Shown: piece after piece, positions 10,301 through 19,054 of the stretch
Layout of the letters: every line of letters starts with the position of its first letter
How positions within the stretch are numbered: the first letter of the stretch is position 1
Source of the DNA: Phenylobacterium sp.
Lineage (GTDB): Bacteria > Pseudomonadota > Alphaproteobacteria > Caulobacterales > Caulobacteraceae
Length of the DNA: 39,563 nt
Direction: 5' to 3'
NCBI RefSeq assembly: GCF_030697305.1
Contig: NZ_JAUYQL010000087.1
Span: 1 to 39,563, forward strand
Translations under genes and position numbers: made by a program
Notes under the pieces: generated by a model
Databases searched by the model: none
The model's input: the letters and a program-made list of their open reading frames with translations, nothing else
What the model was told of the DNA's origin: nothing

Positions 10301-10825
10301 TTCCAGGGCGTAATGCGCGACGCCGCGCCGCGCGCTCGCGGCGATCGCGGCGGCGGCCACGTCGTCCATCACCCGGAAGCCCGGCGAGACCCCGGCTTCA
10401 AGGGGAAAGCGCCGCAGCAGTTTCTCGCAGAAGGCGTGGATGGTCTGGATCTTCAGGCCGCCCGGCGTCTCCAGCGCGCGGGCGAACAGGGCGCGGGCCG
10501 CCGACAGCCGAGCGGGTTCGTAATCGTCGTTCGCCGCCGGACCTTCCAGCTCCGCAAGCTGACGCGACAGCTCGGCGTCATCGCACACCGACCAGCGGCC
10601 CAGGCGCTCGAACAGGCGGCGCTGCATCTCGGCGGCGGCGGCCTTGGTGTAGGTGACGCAGAGGATCGCCGCCGGCTCGGCCCCGGCCAGCAACAGCCGC
10701 GCCACACGGTCGATCAGCGTCTTGGTCTTGCCCGAGCCGGCGTTGGCGGTGACGAAGGCCGAGAGCGTCGGATCGGCCGCGACACGCTGCGGGTCGGCGA
10801 TGGCCGCGTCGACGATCAGGTTCAC
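7361..10825 (-). CDS. addA: Double-strand break repair helicase AddA (GTG start inferred at 10825)
   Basis: ASAFVTANAGSGKTKTLIDRV-type Walker A, LVDEAQDTAPEQWDI, FIVGDDKQSIYSFQGADPE, MTTHGAKGLEAPIVFLP, C-terminal nuclease VLVVDFKTNRP. Confidence 0.96.
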   Translation of the reverse strand: MNLIVDAAIADPQRVAADPTLSAFVTANAGSGKTKTLIDRVARLLLAGAEPAAILCVTYTKAAAAEMQRRLFERLGRWSVCDDAELSRQLAELEGPAANDDYEPARLSAARALFARALETPGGLKIQTIHAFCEKLLRRFPLEAGVSPGFRVMDDVAAAAIAASARRGVAHYALEGTGAVAEAYARFSVALDFNAFNSMFQAFEARRGALAAFLDVQGGLHGAQSWIWEACGFDGPADAEAEAAEAMAALDGELCLAAAAVLDAGGKTDQRCAAQLRALAQLEAPTLADALAVLFTEKGEGTPAAWVAKTSGLKAHEGLRGRLLDAQRALEIGREKVRAARVAWDSVYALTLADAYLTAYRLEKQSAGALDFADLIERTGKLLATRPAAAWVLYKLDGGIDHVLVDEAQDTAPEQWDIVRALTGEFFSGEGRPRDTQIERSLFIVGDDKQSIYSFQGADPERLILETQDYMLRIEAARRRGVVAPLTASWRSTVEVLRFVDAVFIAGAPPRLEPLRHEPMRADHRGCVDVWPLVQEIRGEDRGAWDAPLDEEAETGANRRLAEAIACEIGDLVARGDAVFDKDSQAWRPARFGDVLILVRKRGALFEDILRALKHARVPVGGADRLALSQHIVFDDLMALARFVQFPRDELNLAALLKSPLCGLDDDSLYALAHRREEQNLWDLLHARAAERPHWQGAAALLAQARALAGERRPFEFFSRMLSLRDAQGRSTRSRLLRRLGGEAEDALDEFLNQVLAAEARGVDDLESLVAAFADLDIVVKREMGDGRDEVRVMTTHGAKGLEAPIVFLPEAAAQAGARGSPLMETDKGGFLWSASKAADCEASAAARERRARKEDEEALRLLYVALTRARDRLVICGRIAANRREEGLKGWWPLLKAALDHEQVAPHVRPAACGAVTALRFGPDPRALGASQRSDSGPSALASWAGEDAEAEGFARFAQPSETASDAGRAPSPLIETAGLGRFRRGDLIHRLLQILPDLPAADRAAAAATLLGRETDLNDVQRAEMATAALSVLRDPRFAEVFGPGSRAEVAITGGASSLPAGLAISGRIDRLVVLPDRVLVVDFKTNRPSPATIEAADPAYIRQMAMYAAVLGEVFPGRVVEAALVWTDGPKLMPVQENLMAQSLVELGRSG

Positions 10826-13800
10826 GCGTCTGCCTCCCCGTCGTCTCCGCTGGTCGACCACTCGAACACGCGGGCCAGGTGGTCGTAGTCGCTGGCGTAC
10901 TGGTGGACGAACTGCGGCGCGGTACGCGAGACATAGGCGCGCAGCGGGTCCTCGAACTGTTCGATCAGGTCCTTCAGGCCGATCAGCGCGAGCTCGGCGG
11001 CCTCGTGCGCCCGCTCGCCGGCCAGGGCGCGCACCTCCTCGCGGCCGGCCGGCTTGCGGCCGGTGACCTCAAGATAGGTCAGGTCGCCCGGGATCACCTC
11101 GCCGGCCTCGGCGAAGCCGCCGGCGCCCAGGATCGCGGCGGTCAGGGTAAGTTGCGGCGAGAAGCCCGCGTCCACCACCTTCTGCGACGGCGCCTTGCCG
11201 GTCTTGTAGTCGAGGATGTGGCCGAACCCGTCGGGGGTCAGTTCGATTCGGTCGGCGATGGCGGTGACGGTGAACGGGCCGCCCGCCGTCTTGAACGTCA
11301 ACCTGCCCTTGGCCTCGATCAACAGGGTCGGTCCGACCTTGCGGCGGCGGCGCTCGAGGTCGGCCACCCACATCGCCGCCTCGCGCGCCAGGGCGCGTTC
11401 GCGAGCCAACGCCGCGCGGGGCATCCCGGCCGCCTCTAGCGCCTCGACGTAGTAGCCCTCGAAGACCTGCGCCGCGTCGTCAGGCACTTCGCGCGGCCAG
11501 GTCTTGGCGAACCGCTCGAACGCCGCGTGGATGGCGGTGCCACGAGCGCGCGCCTCCACCGGCTCGTCCGGCCGCTCCAGGCGTCGCAGCCTGAGGATGT
11601 CGCGCGCCCAGACCGCATAGGGGTCGCGGGTCAGGGCCTCGACGCGGGTCACCGCCAGTACGCGCGGACGGTGCGCCACGGGCGGCGCGGGCGCGGGCCG
11701 TCGGGCCGGGGCGTACTCCCCAGGGGCGTCGAGGTTGCGCGCCCAGTCGAGAAGTTCGGGGCGTCCGGCGATGGCGACGCCTGCGCCGCGCGCCAGCGTC
11801 TCCAGTCGCCACAGCCAACGCGACTTCACCGCCGGCGCGCCCTCGCGGCGCTCGGCGTGCAGCAGCACCACGTCCGGCGCGCAGGCCGCCTGGGCGAAGT
11901 CGTGCGCGGCCAGGCCGACCCGGCGCTCCGGCGGCGGCAGGCCCAGCTTCTCGCGCATGGGGCGCGACAGGAACGGATCCAACGGCGCCCCTCGGGGCCA
12001 GACGCCCTCCTCCAGGCCGGCCAGGATTAGGCGGTCGGCGCGCACCAGCCGGGCCTCGATGGCGCCGAGGATGCGCAGGCGCGGATGAGTCGCGCCGCCG
12101 GCCCGCACCGTTTCCCCCTCGACCAGCCGCGACAGCAGGTCGGCGAAGCGCTGGGCGGTGACCGGCGGCAGACCTTCGGCTTCGCGCATCAACGACGACA
12201 GCAGGCGCCCCACGCCCTCGCCGCCGTGGCCGGCCCAGAGTTCGCCAGGTTCGCCGCTGGCGTCAGCGGCGATCGCCTCCATCGCCGTGGCCAGAGCGCG
12301 CGCGGCGTCGCCCGGCTCGGCCTCGCGCCCCGCGAAGGGCGTGCAGAGCGCTTCGAGCACGACGCGCAGGCGTGCAGCGAGGTCAAGCGCGGCAGGATGG
12401 GCGTCGCCCAGGCGCGCCTCCAGCGCCTCCCAGGCGTCGGGCCTCGGCCCGCGCAGGGCGCGGCGCTCCAGCGTCTCGCGGGCGGCTTCGAGCGTGGCGG
12501 ACTCCAGCCCGAAGCGGGCGAACGGGTGCTTGAGGATCGCAAGGAGGACGACGGGGTCCAGCGGGTCGGCGCAGGCCCGCGCAACGAGGCCCGCCAGCAC
12601 CCCGCAGCGGCATCCCGACAGCGCCTCGCCGGCCGAGGAGTCGGCGATCACGCCCCAGCGCGCCAGCTTGGCGGCGACCCGGCGGGCCAGGCCCTGGTCC
12701 GGCGCCACCAGCGCGGCGGTGCGCCCCGGGGTCTCCAGCGTCTCACGCAGCAGCAGGGCCGCAACGGTCGCCGCCTCCTCGCCGCTGCGCGCGCTGATCA
12801 GGCTCAGGCCTTCCAGGCCCGCGGCGATCGGGTCGATCCCCTCCTTCTCACCTTCAAGGCGCAGCTTGTTGATCACGCCCAGCCAGTCGGCGGTGGATTC
12901 GGCCGGTCGCAGCGCCTCGTTGACCACCCGGCGGCGCCACCGCCCCCGGGCCTGGAAAGTCGCCGAAGCCGGCCATGTCGCCACCGCGCCGCGATCCACC
13001 TCGGCCCGCAGCAGCAGACGGCGCATGGCGCCCTGCGGATGTTGTTCGCCGACATTGTCCCAGGCGTCGTTCGCCAGGCTCTCATCGAGCCCCGGCAGCA
13101 CCACCGCGCCCAGCGGCGCGGCGGCGATCACCGCCAGCAGGTCGGCGGTGGCCGGCGCGGTGCCGGTGGATCCCGCGGCGATCAGCACGCCGGGCGGCGG
13201 ATGCTCCCGCCAGCTCTGCGCCAGGCGCCGCAACAGGGCGACGCGGCGCGCGCTGACGTCCACCAGGCCCATGGCGTGCAGCCGCTTCGGCCACGCGTGA
13301 AGCGCCGCCTCGAGGAAGCGGCTGGACAGTCGCCAGTGTTCGGCGAGGTCGGCCTCGACCAGTTCGTCCAACCGATCCTGGGCGTCGATCTCCTCGATCT
13401 GCAGGCTGTCGAAGAAGCTTCCCAGGGCGTCGGCCAACTCCAGCGCCTGGGCCGCGCCCGGCGCGCCGCCGGCCAGCAGGTGCGCCTGCTCGTGGACCAG
13501 CCGGGTGAGTTCGAACCTGCGCCGCAGCGGCTCGATGGCGGCCGGCAGGTCGATGGCGATGTCGCCCGGCTCGAACGGCGGTTCGCCCTCGTCCAGGTCG
13601 CCCAGCGGGCGCATCTGCGGCGGCAGCACCGCACGGCCTTCAGCGGCGGCCAGGAAGGCGTCGGCCAGCGCCCGCGCGCCGCGCCGGGTCGGCGTCAGCA
13701 CCACGGCCTGCGACAGCGCCTCCGGCCCTAGGTCCACGAGCGCGGCCTGCAGCCCTTTCGCCAAGTCGAGGGCGAACGGCCGGTGCGCCGGGATGTTGAA

Positions 13801-13842
13801 CCAGCGCGGTCCGGGACGGCCGAAGATTGCGTCCCAGGTCAC
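10822..13842 (-). CDS. addB: Double-strand break repair protein AddB (GTG start inferred at 13842)
   Basis: Adjacent to addA; DRLILAGLEEGVWPRGAPLDPFLSRPMREKLGL, PYAVWARDILRLRRLE, nuclease motif GHILDYKTGKAPS. Confidence 0.95.
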   Translation of the reverse strand: MTWDAIFGRPGPRWFNIPAHRPFALDLAKGLQAALVDLGPEALSQAVVLTPTRRGARALADAFLAAAEGRAVLPPQMRPLGDLDEGEPPFEPGDIAIDLPAAIEPLRRRFELTRLVHEQAHLLAGGAPGAAQALELADALGSFFDSLQIEEIDAQDRLDELVEADLAEHWRLSSRFLEAALHAWPKRLHAMGLVDVSARRVALLRRLAQSWREHPPPGVLIAAGSTGTAPATADLLAVIAAAPLGAVVLPGLDESLANDAWDNVGEQHPQGAMRRLLLRAEVDRGAVATWPASATFQARGRWRRRVVNEALRPAESTADWLGVINKLRLEGEKEGIDPIAAGLEGLSLISARSGEEAATVAALLLRETLETPGRTAALVAPDQGLARRVAAKLARWGVIADSSAGEALSGCRCGVLAGLVARACADPLDPVVLLAILKHPFARFGLESATLEAARETLERRALRGPRPDAWEALEARLGDAHPAALDLAARLRVVLEALCTPFAGREAEPGDAARALATAMEAIAADASGEPGELWAGHGGEGVGRLLSSLMREAEGLPPVTAQRFADLLSRLVEGETVRAGGATHPRLRILGAIEARLVRADRLILAGLEEGVWPRGAPLDPFLSRPMREKLGLPPPERRVGLAAHDFAQAACAPDVVLLHAERREGAPAVKSRWLWRLETLARGAGVAIAGRPELLDWARNLDAPGEYAPARRPAPAPPVAHRPRVLAVTRVEALTRDPYAVWARDILRLRRLERPDEPVEARARGTAIHAAFERFAKTWPREVPDDAAQVFEGYYVEALEAAGMPRAALARERALAREAAMWVADLERRRRKVGPTLLIEAKGRLTFKTAGGPFTVTAIADRIELTPDGFGHILDYKTGKAPSQKVVDAGFSPQLTLTAAILGAGGFAEAGEVIPGDLTYLEVTGRKPAGREEVRALAGERAHEAAELALIGLKDLIEQFEDPLRAYVSRTAPQFVHQYASDYDHLARVFEWSTSGDDGEADA

Positions 13843-14546
13843 CGCAGCCGGGCCTCGGCCTCCGCTAGCGCGCGCGGGTCTCCGACCTGCATCCACAATC
13901 CAGGAGGCTGAACACCGAAAAGGCGGCGGGCGTGGGTGGCGGCTAACCAGAAGTCGAACAGCGAGAAGATCTCGCGAGGGTCGGCGTAGACGGCCTGTGG
14001 ATCCATGATCTGCACGCCGAAGCAGTGCAGCGGCGCTTCAGCGTGATCGCCGCGATGCGTGAGCGCGCCATCTGCGTCGGCGAAGAAATCACCAGGGGTG
14101 TCGAAGCCCAGGGTGCGCGCTTTCGGCGTCACGATCACGCAGGCGTCCATCCGGGCTGGATCCCAGGCGTTGGCGATGAGTTTCAGCGCGGCTGGTCCCG
14201 AAGGAACCCACACATAGTCGCTATTGGCGACCCAGATGGGTCCATCGCCGAGCAATGCGCGGGCGTGCTTCAAGCCGCCGCCGGTTTCCAGGAGCCTCGT
14301 CCGTTCATCGGAGATGAGGAATTCCGCATCCCGACGCCGCTTCAGATGCGCCTCCAGTTGATCGGCATGGGCATGCACATTGACCACCACGCGCTCGACG
14401 CCGGCGGCCAGCAGCGGATCCACCACGTGGTCGATGAGCGCCTTGCCCCCAACTTCGATCAGCGCCTTGGGACGGCTGTCGGTGAGCGGTCGCATGCGCC
14501 TGCCGAGCCCGGCGGCCATCACCATGGCGGTTGTCGGATCGCTCAC
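13839..14546 (-). CDS. murU: Nucleotidyltransferase family protein, MurU-like (N-acetylmuramate-1-P uridylyltransferase)
   Basis: AMVMAAGLGRRMRPLTDSRPKALIEVGGKALIDHVVDPL; partner of an AmgK-like kinase; GTG start in GTGA overlap with the kinase stop. Confidence 0.85.
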   Translation of the reverse strand: MSDPTTAMVMAAGLGRRMRPLTDSRPKALIEVGGKALIDHVVDPLLAAGVERVVVNVHAHADQLEAHLKRRRDAEFLISDERTRLLETGGGLKHARALLGDGPIWVANSDYVWVPSGPAALKLIANAWDPARMDACVIVTPKARTLGFDTPGDFFADADGALTHRGDHAEAPLHCFGVQIMDPQAVYADPREIFSLFDFWLAATHARRLFGVQPPGLWMQVGDPRALAEAEARLR

Positions 14547-15631
14547 CGGCGGGCGTCCCGCGGCACGTGGCGGTCGAACCAGGCCTTCAGGGGCGCAAGC
14601 TCCGGATCGGCCAGGCAGCGGTCGAGATATTCCCACAGCCTGGGCATGAAAGCCGCGTAGCGAGGCTTGGCGTCGCGGGTCACCAGGCGGGCGAAGATGC
14701 CGAGGATGCGGCTGATGTTGAGCGCGCCCAGCGAGTGGTAGTCGGCCGTCAGGGCGGCGCGGTCGGCGTCGGGGCGCAGCGCGAAGTAGCGGTCGAGCGC
14801 GGCGGCCTCGAGATCGGCCGAGACGTCGCGGCGCGCGTCGTGCAGCAGCATCGACAGGTCCCATGCCGGATGGGCGCGCAGGGCGTCCTGGAAGTCGAGC
14901 AGACCCACCCGCGCCGCGCTCTCGCGCTCCGGCAGCCAGATCAGGTTCTCGGCGTGGTAGTCGCGATGGCAGAAGACCGAAGCCCCGGCCGCGCCCCGCG
15001 CGTAAATCGGCGTCCAGAGGGCGTCCCATTCGGCGGTCGCGTCCGCGCCGAACGTGAGGTCGGTCTTCAGCTTGGGCAGCCATTCGACGAACAGGTCGCC
15101 GGCGGTGCGCAGCGCCACCGCGTCGTAGTCCAGCAGCGGCCAGTCGGCGCCATCGGCGCTGAGCATGGCCGGCGGGGTGATGGCGTGCAGGCGCACCAGC
15201 GCCTCGATGGCTCCGTCGTACAGGGGCCACTCCTCGGCGCCGGCCTCGATCAGCCGCGCGTAGAGGTCGTCGCCCAGGTCCTCCAGCACCGCCAGACCGT
15301 GGCCGGCGTCGTGGGCCTCGATGCGCGGCGCCGACAGTCCCTGGGCGCGCAGCCAGCCGGCGGCGGCGACGAAGGCGTCCACGCGGCCGGCTGCGAGCCG
15401 GGCCAGCGCATTGTATCCGCCCGCACGGCGCTGCTCGGGCGTCGCGTCCGGCGGGCAGGGATCGCTCTCCACCGGCGGTTGGTCCATGAAGATCAGGCTG
15501 CCGCCCGAGGCCGGATACAGGCGCTCGTAGCGGCGCGTAGAGGCGTCTCCGCTCAGCGGTTCGCGACGCGCGGCGCCCAGGCCGGCGCTGCGCAGGAATT
15601 CGGCCTTCAGCGTTTCGCGATCAGAACTCAA
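14543..15631 (-). CDS. amgK: Aminoglycoside-phosphotransferase-fold sugar kinase, AmgK-like (MurNAc/GlcNAc anomeric kinase); TTG start
   Basis: SVFCHRDYHAENLIWLP (Brenner motif), VGLLDFQDALRAHPAWDLSMLLHDARRD; adjacent to murU and tsaE. Confidence 0.85.
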   Translation of the reverse strand: MSSDRETLKAEFLRSAGLGAARREPLSGDASTRRYERLYPASGGSLIFMDQPPVESDPCPPDATPEQRRAGGYNALARLAAGRVDAFVAAAGWLRAQGLSAPRIEAHDAGHGLAVLEDLGDDLYARLIEAGAEEWPLYDGAIEALVRLHAITPPAMLSADGADWPLLDYDAVALRTAGDLFVEWLPKLKTDLTFGADATAEWDALWTPIYARGAAGASVFCHRDYHAENLIWLPERESAARVGLLDFQDALRAHPAWDLSMLLHDARRDVSADLEAAALDRYFALRPDADRAALTADYHSLGALNISRILGIFARLVTRDAKPRYAAFMPRLWEYLDRCLADPELAPLKAWFDRHVPRDARR

Positions 15632-16076
15632 GCTTGCGTCCTTCCCAGGCGCCGCGGGGCGCCAGCCGCGCGCGGCGACCGGTTCCCTCCAGGGTGATCT
15701 CTATATCGAGTCGCGAGCGCGGCAGGCGACCCTCCAGGCGTTCCGGCCATTCGATGACCGCCGCCCCGTCGTCCAGCGCCTCGTCCAGGCCGATCTCGTA
15801 GGCCTCGTCGGGCGAGCTCAGCCGGTAGAGGTCGAAATGGGCGATCTTGAGTCTCGCGCCCTCGTAGAACTGCACCAGGGTGAAGGTCGGGCTGGGCACC
15901 TCCTCGTCCGGCGTGGTCAGGGCGCGGACCAGGGCGCGGGCCAGCGTCGACTTGCCGGCGCCCAGCGGCCCGCTCAGGCAGATCGCCTCGCCCGGACGCA
16001 GCGCCGCGGCCAGCGCAGCCCCCAGCCTGGCGGTGGCCGCCTCGTCGGCTAGTCCGAACTCGCGGGCGGCGCTCAT
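15621..16076 (-). CDS. tsaE: tRNA threonylcarbamoyladenosine biosynthesis ATPase TsaE
   Basis: LSGPLGAGKSTLARALVRAL, VPSPTFTLVQFYEG, IAHFDLYRLSSPDEAYEIGLDEAL, VIEWPERLEGRLP. Confidence 0.95.
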   Translation of the reverse strand: MSAAREFGLADEAATARLGAALAAALRPGEAICLSGPLGAGKSTLARALVRALTTPDEEVPSPTFTLVQFYEGARLKIAHFDLYRLSSPDEAYEIGLDEALDDGAAVIEWPERLEGRLPRSRLDIEITLEGTGRRARLAPRGAWEGRKLEF

Positions 16077-16948
16077 GCGAACGGCCGGTCATGGTCGAGG
16101 GGCAGGGTTTGCTCGACGTAGCGCTTCAGGGCCGCGCTGACCTCGGCGGCCTCGCCGTCGAGCGCGCCCGGCGCGATCAACGGGCCGAGGGTGAGGGTGA
16201 AAGTCCGCCCTCGCTTGTTCAGCAGTTCGTGGAACAGGGTGATGTCCCGCAGCTCGCTGGAGAAGCGGTTGAACAGGTGGAACAGGGTGGAGGCCGGCCC
16301 TTCCAGATGGATCGGGACCACAGGCGCGGAATATCGGCGCGCCAGCGATACTGCGCTCGCAGCCCACGGCGGATCGGCGAGCGTGCCGTCGGGCGCGCGG
16401 CGGGCCAGGCGCCCGGCCGGAAAGATCACCAGCGCGCGTTCGGCTTCCAGGGCCCGGCGGGTCAGGTTCAAGGTCACGCGGGTGCGCTCTCGAGTCCGCT
16501 TCGCCTCGACCCACTCAACGGGAATCAGAACCTCGTCGAAGCCGCGCGCCACGCGGTGGGCGTCGGAATTGGCGTAGAACACGAGGTCGGGACGCACGGT
16601 CTTCAGGGCGTCGTAAGCGGCGATGCCGTCGGCTAGGCCGGTGGGATGGTTGACCACGCAGATCACGCGGCCACGGGGTGGAACGCGCTCCAGGCGCCGC
16701 GCGGTCACCTGCAGGTCCAGCATTGCGGAGATCAGCTCCAGCGCGGCGCGACCGCCGATCGGGGCGATGGCGTCGGCAAGCCCGCGCGCCTTGCGATAGC
16801 CCAGCAGGGCATAGAGGGTTGGCCGCAGCAGCGGCCAGGCGACGCTGGCCGCAAGCCTTGGCGCCCGTTCCGCGATCAGGCGGTCGACGATGTGGTCGTG
16901 GGCGTCGCCGTGGGCGGGCCGCGACCCGCTGGCGGCGGCGAGGGTCAT
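16073..16948 (-). CDS. Lysophospholipid acyltransferase family protein (PlsC-like / COG3176-like)
   Basis: Acyltransferase motifs ICVVNHPTGLADG and VIFPAGRLARR; ATGA overlap with tsaE. Confidence 0.8.
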   Translation of the reverse strand: MTLAAASGSRPAHGDAHDHIVDRLIAERAPRLAASVAWPLLRPTLYALLGYRKARGLADAIAPIGGRAALELISAMLDLQVTARRLERVPPRGRVICVVNHPTGLADGIAAYDALKTVRPDLVFYANSDAHRVARGFDEVLIPVEWVEAKRTRERTRVTLNLTRRALEAERALVIFPAGRLARRAPDGTLADPPWAASAVSLARRYSAPVVPIHLEGPASTLFHLFNRFSSELRDITLFHELLNKRGRTFTLTLGPLIAPGALDGEAAEVSAALKRYVEQTLPLDHDRPFA

Positions 16949-17040
16949 TGGCGCAAGGATGCTCCGGCGGGCGCTGGCGGCGCAAGCGCCGGAAAGGGCG
17001 GCGGTTGTGATCGCGCGCGTCCCGCGCTAGGCGGGGAGGG

Positions 17041-18156
17041 ATGCCGTCTCCCCTGGAAGCCGCCTATCGCGCCCGAATCGACGCCGGCGAAGTGCGGCCC
17101 GATCCGGCGCAGGCAGAAGCGCTGCGCGCGCTCGTACGGCTCGAGGCCGACCTCGCCGAGGCCGCCGGCGGCGGCCTGCTCGCCCGCTTCCGAAAGCCTC
17201 AGAGCCAGCGCGGCGTCTATCTCTGGGGACCCGTCGGCCGCGGCAAGTCGATGCTGATGGACCTGTTCTTCGAAACCCTTTCGGGCGCAGACGCCCGCCG
17301 GGTCCATTTCCACGTGTTCATGGCCCAGGCCCACCGGCTGATCGGCGCCTGGCGCAGCGGCGATGCGGCCGCCCGCCGCGAGACCTTTGGCCAGCACAAG
17401 GGCGACGACCCCATCCCGCCGGTGGCCGACGTGCTGGCGGGCGAGGGCCGGCTGATCTGCTTCGACGAGTTCCAGGTCACCGACATCGCCGACGCGATGA
17501 TCCTGAGCCGGCTGTTCGAGGCGCTGTTCTCCCGCGGCGTGACCTTGGTCGCCACCTCGAACCGCCCGCCGGACCAGCTCTACAAGGACGGCATCAACCG
17601 CCAGCTCTTCACGCCCTTCATCGACCTGCTAAAGGCGCGGATGGAGGTGGTGGGGGTGGCCGGACCGCACGACTACCGGCTGGACCGGCTGCGCGCCGCC
17701 GGCGTCTGGTTCGCGCCGCTGGACGATGCGCATGAAGCGGCGTTCGACGCGCTGTGGCGCGACATGCTTTCAGGCGAGGCGGAGGTGGGCGAGACGCTGG
17801 AGGTGATGGGCCGCAAGGTGCACCTGCCCCACGCCCGCGGCGGCCTGCTGCGCGCCTCGTTCGCGAGCCTGTGCGGCGTGGCGCTGGGCCCCAACGACTA
17901 CCTGGCGATCGCCGCGTGTTTCCACACCGTGTTCCTGGGCGACCTCCCTCAGTTGACGCCGGAACGCCGAGAGGAGGCGCGCCGCTTCGTCACTCTGATC
18001 GACACCCTGTACGAGGCGCGCAGCCGGCTGATCGTGCTGGCCGCAGCTGAGCCGCAGGACCTCTATGTGCAGGGCGCGGGCGCCTTCGAGTTCGAACGCA
18101 CCGCCTCACGGCTGCAGGAGATGCGATCAGCCGAGTGGCTGAGCGAGCCCGACTGA
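17041..18156 (+). CDS. zapE: Cell division protein ZapE / AFG1-like ATPase
   Basis: GVYLWGPVGRGKSMLMDLFFE Walker A, LICFDEFQVTDIADAMIL Walker B, LVATSNRPPDQLYKDGINRQLF. Confidence 0.93.
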   Translation: MPSPLEAAYRARIDAGEVRPDPAQAEALRALVRLEADLAEAAGGGLLARFRKPQSQRGVYLWGPVGRGKSMLMDLFFETLSGADARRVHFHVFMAQAHRLIGAWRSGDAAARRETFGQHKGDDPIPPVADVLAGEGRLICFDEFQVTDIADAMILSRLFEALFSRGVTLVATSNRPPDQLYKDGINRQLFTPFIDLLKARMEVVGVAGPHDYRLDRLRAAGVWFAPLDDAHEAAFDALWRDMLSGEAEVGETLEVMGRKVHLPHARGGLLRASFASLCGVALGPNDYLAIAACFHTVFLGDLPQLTPERREEARRFVTLIDTLYEARSRLIVLAAAEPQDLYVQGAGAFEFERTASRLQEMRSAEWLSEPD

Positions 18157-18179
18157 GGCTGCTTGCGCCCGTCCGCGCG

Positions 18180-18206
18180 TTGACACCGGGGGGACGGGGC
18201 TTAAAA
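18180..18206 (+). promoter_or_regulatory. Candidate housekeeping promoter for the sdh operon
   Basis: TTGACA (18180-18185), 13 nt, GCTTAAAA (18199-18206); resembles the Caulobacter housekeeping consensus TTGACGS-N10-14-GCTANAWC. Confidence 0.5.
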
Positions 18207-18249
18207 GCGGAGCCGCCTCGAAGACTTATCCGGACTATCAGGGAGTCCC

Positions 18250-18660
18250 ATGACCGACGCCCCCGCGCCGCCGCGCGAACGACCCATTTCGCCACACCTG
18301 CAGGTGTGGCGATGGCACATCACCATGCTCACCTCGATCCTGCACCGCGCCAGCGGCGTGGCGTTGTACGTGGGCGCGCTGATCCTGGCGGGTTGGGCGG
18401 TGGCGCTGGCGTCCGGGCCGGACGCCTACAACTTCTACCAGGGCCTGCTGGGTTCGATCTTCGGCAAGCTGGTGCTGTTCGGCCTGACGCTGGCGGTCGC
18501 CTACCACCTGGCCAACGGCATCCGCCACCTGGTGTGGGACACCGGGCGCGGCCTGGACATCAAGTCGGCCGACGCCTCGGGGATCGCGGTGATCGTGTTC
18601 ACTGTCGTGGCCAGCGTCGCGCTGTGGCTGTTCGCTTGGATCGCGGGAGTCTTCTACTGA
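18250..18660 (+). CDS. sdhC: Succinate dehydrogenase cytochrome b556 subunit
   Basis: [44 protein letters not shown]. Confidence 0.96.
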   Translation: MTDAPAPPRERPISPHLQVWRWHITMLTSILHRASGVALYVGALILAGWAVALASGPDAYNFYQGLLGSIFGKLVLFGLTLAVAYHLANGIRHLVWDTGRGLDIKSADASGIAVIVFTVVASVALWLFAWIAGVFY

Positions 18661-19046
18661 TGACCAGCTACCGCACTCCGCTGTCGCGAGCCCGCGGCCT
18701 CGGCGCAGCAGGCCACGGCGTCAGCCACTGGATCTCCGAGCGTGTCGGCGCGGTCGCGCTCGTGCCGCTCACCGTGTGGGGCGTCTGGGCGGTCGTCACG
18801 CTCGCCTCCACCGACTACATCGGCGCGATCCAATGGCTGTCGCATCCGCTGAACGGCGTGCTGATGTCGCTGCTTGCCGCGATCAGCTTCTGGCACATGC
18901 ACGGCGGCATGCGGGTGATCGTCGAGGACTATGTCCACGGCGCCCTGAACAAGGCCGCGATCCTGCTGCTCAACCTGTTCGTCTGCGTGTTGGGCGGCGC
19001 GCTCACGGTGTTCTCCATCCTCAAGGTCGCGCTGGGAGGCGCTTGA
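18660..19046 (+). CDS. sdhD: Succinate dehydrogenase membrane anchor subunit
   Basis: [62 protein letters not shown] overlaps the sdhC stop. Confidence 0.95.
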   Translation: MTSYRTPLSRARGLGAAGHGVSHWISERVGAVALVPLTVWGVWAVVTLASTDYIGAIQWLSHPLNGVLMSLLAAISFWHMHGGMRVIVEDYVHGALNKAAILLLNLFVCVLGGALTVFSILKVALGGA

Positions 19047-19054
19047 ACGGTCCC

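Noticed and set aside
8744-10888. 714-aa plus-strand ORF antisense to addA
   Set aside because: Gly/Arg/Gln/His/Val-rich composition typical of antisense reading in high-GC DNA; addA has clear motifs.
12085-13731. 548-aa plus-strand ORF antisense to addB
   Set aside because: Low-complexity Arg/Gln/Gly composition with no motif; shadow ORF of addB.
14547-15230. N-terminal extension of the murU-like ORF to 463 aa
   Set aside because: The extension is out-of-frame Arg-rich reading of the kinase gene; GTG at 14546 gives a normal MurU size.
14531-15697. 388-aa plus-strand ORF antisense to the AmgK-like kinase
   Set aside because: Composition bias of a shadow ORF; the kinase frame carries conserved motifs.
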